Source: JBGTCY01 sp041748615 (lineage in GTDB: Bacteria; Bacteroidota; Bacteroidia; Chitinophagales; CAIOSU01). Taken from it: 14,583 bases of DNA. Shown piece by piece: positions 14,573 to 14,583 of the stretch. The first letter of the stretch is position 1. Each line of letters begins with the position of its first letter. The notes below the pieces were generated by a model that saw nothing but the letters and a program-made list of their open reading frames with translations, did not search any database and was not told the DNA's origin. The DNA is taken from positions 1-14,583 of the forward strand of contig JBGTCY010000131.1 of the NCBI GenBank assembly GCA_041748615.1, given 5' to 3'. The translations under genes and the position numbers were made by a program.

Positions 14573-14583
14573 CATCATTCACC

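Noticed and set aside
14243..14578. 111-codon minus-strand frame at the right edge
   Set aside because: It overlaps the terminator, the MITE-like element, the promoter and the signal-peptide region of the real gene in another frame.

Overview
The window looks like a moderately AT-rich chromosomal segment from a member of the Bacteroidota. Five reading frames carry or descend from Por/T9SS type A C-terminal sorting domains. PKD/CHU-type Ig domains and right-handed beta-helices occur in large Sec-exported proteins. The best promoter match is the Bacteroidota TTG/TAnnTTTG type, and a lysine-rich histone-H1-like protein is present. No species can be named from sequence alone.

Left two thirds (2-9071, + strand): a surface or secreted protein locus shaped by tandem duplication. 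The first gene is cut off by the left window edge. It encodes a >1400-residue PKD/beta-helix adhesin-like protein ending in a helical module and a T9SS tail. Its stop codon overlaps the start of a secreted beta-propeller protein (TAATG). A segment of about 2.75 kb is then repeated; it holds the 3' end of the first gene, the whole propeller gene and a short spacer. Because the duplication point lies inside the first gene, the second unit begins with a 'headless' C-terminal module that lacks a signal peptide, followed by a second propeller gene with the same TAATG coupling. A third unit starts and is cut off at 9071. Its 5' part matches unit B and the rest is almost identical to unit A. The two propeller genes are diverged in their propellers but about 94% identical by eye over their last ~575 bp. 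This pattern points to ongoing recombination or gene conversion.

Middle (9072-9881): no credible gene. It is an island of degenerate dispersed repeats: palindromes, a 14-bp tandem pair, a 21-bp-arm hairpin and four heptamers. The same heptamer family forms the linker before the sorting domain in both propeller proteins. An AT-rich leader with a 15-nt inverted repeat follows.

Right third: an H1-like protein with a basic head and an acidic tail (GTG start), a tRNA-Thr(CGT) and a good intrinsic terminator lie on the + strand. A dispersed inverted-repeat element separates these from a convergent, minus-strand 1159-residue T9SS protein. That protein has a glycine-rich insertion in a beta-helix, six ~75-residue Ig-like repeats and a C8 tract. 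Its promoter region abuts a ~94-bp MITE-like element. The right edge holds the terminator of a minus-strand transcript that begins outside the window.

Four proteins are predicted to be exported by Sec and then anchored or released by T9SS: the two propellers and the minus-strand protein, which have visible signal peptides, and the first gene, whose N-terminus is missing. They look like structural or adhesive surface proteins; no enzyme active site was recognised in any of them.
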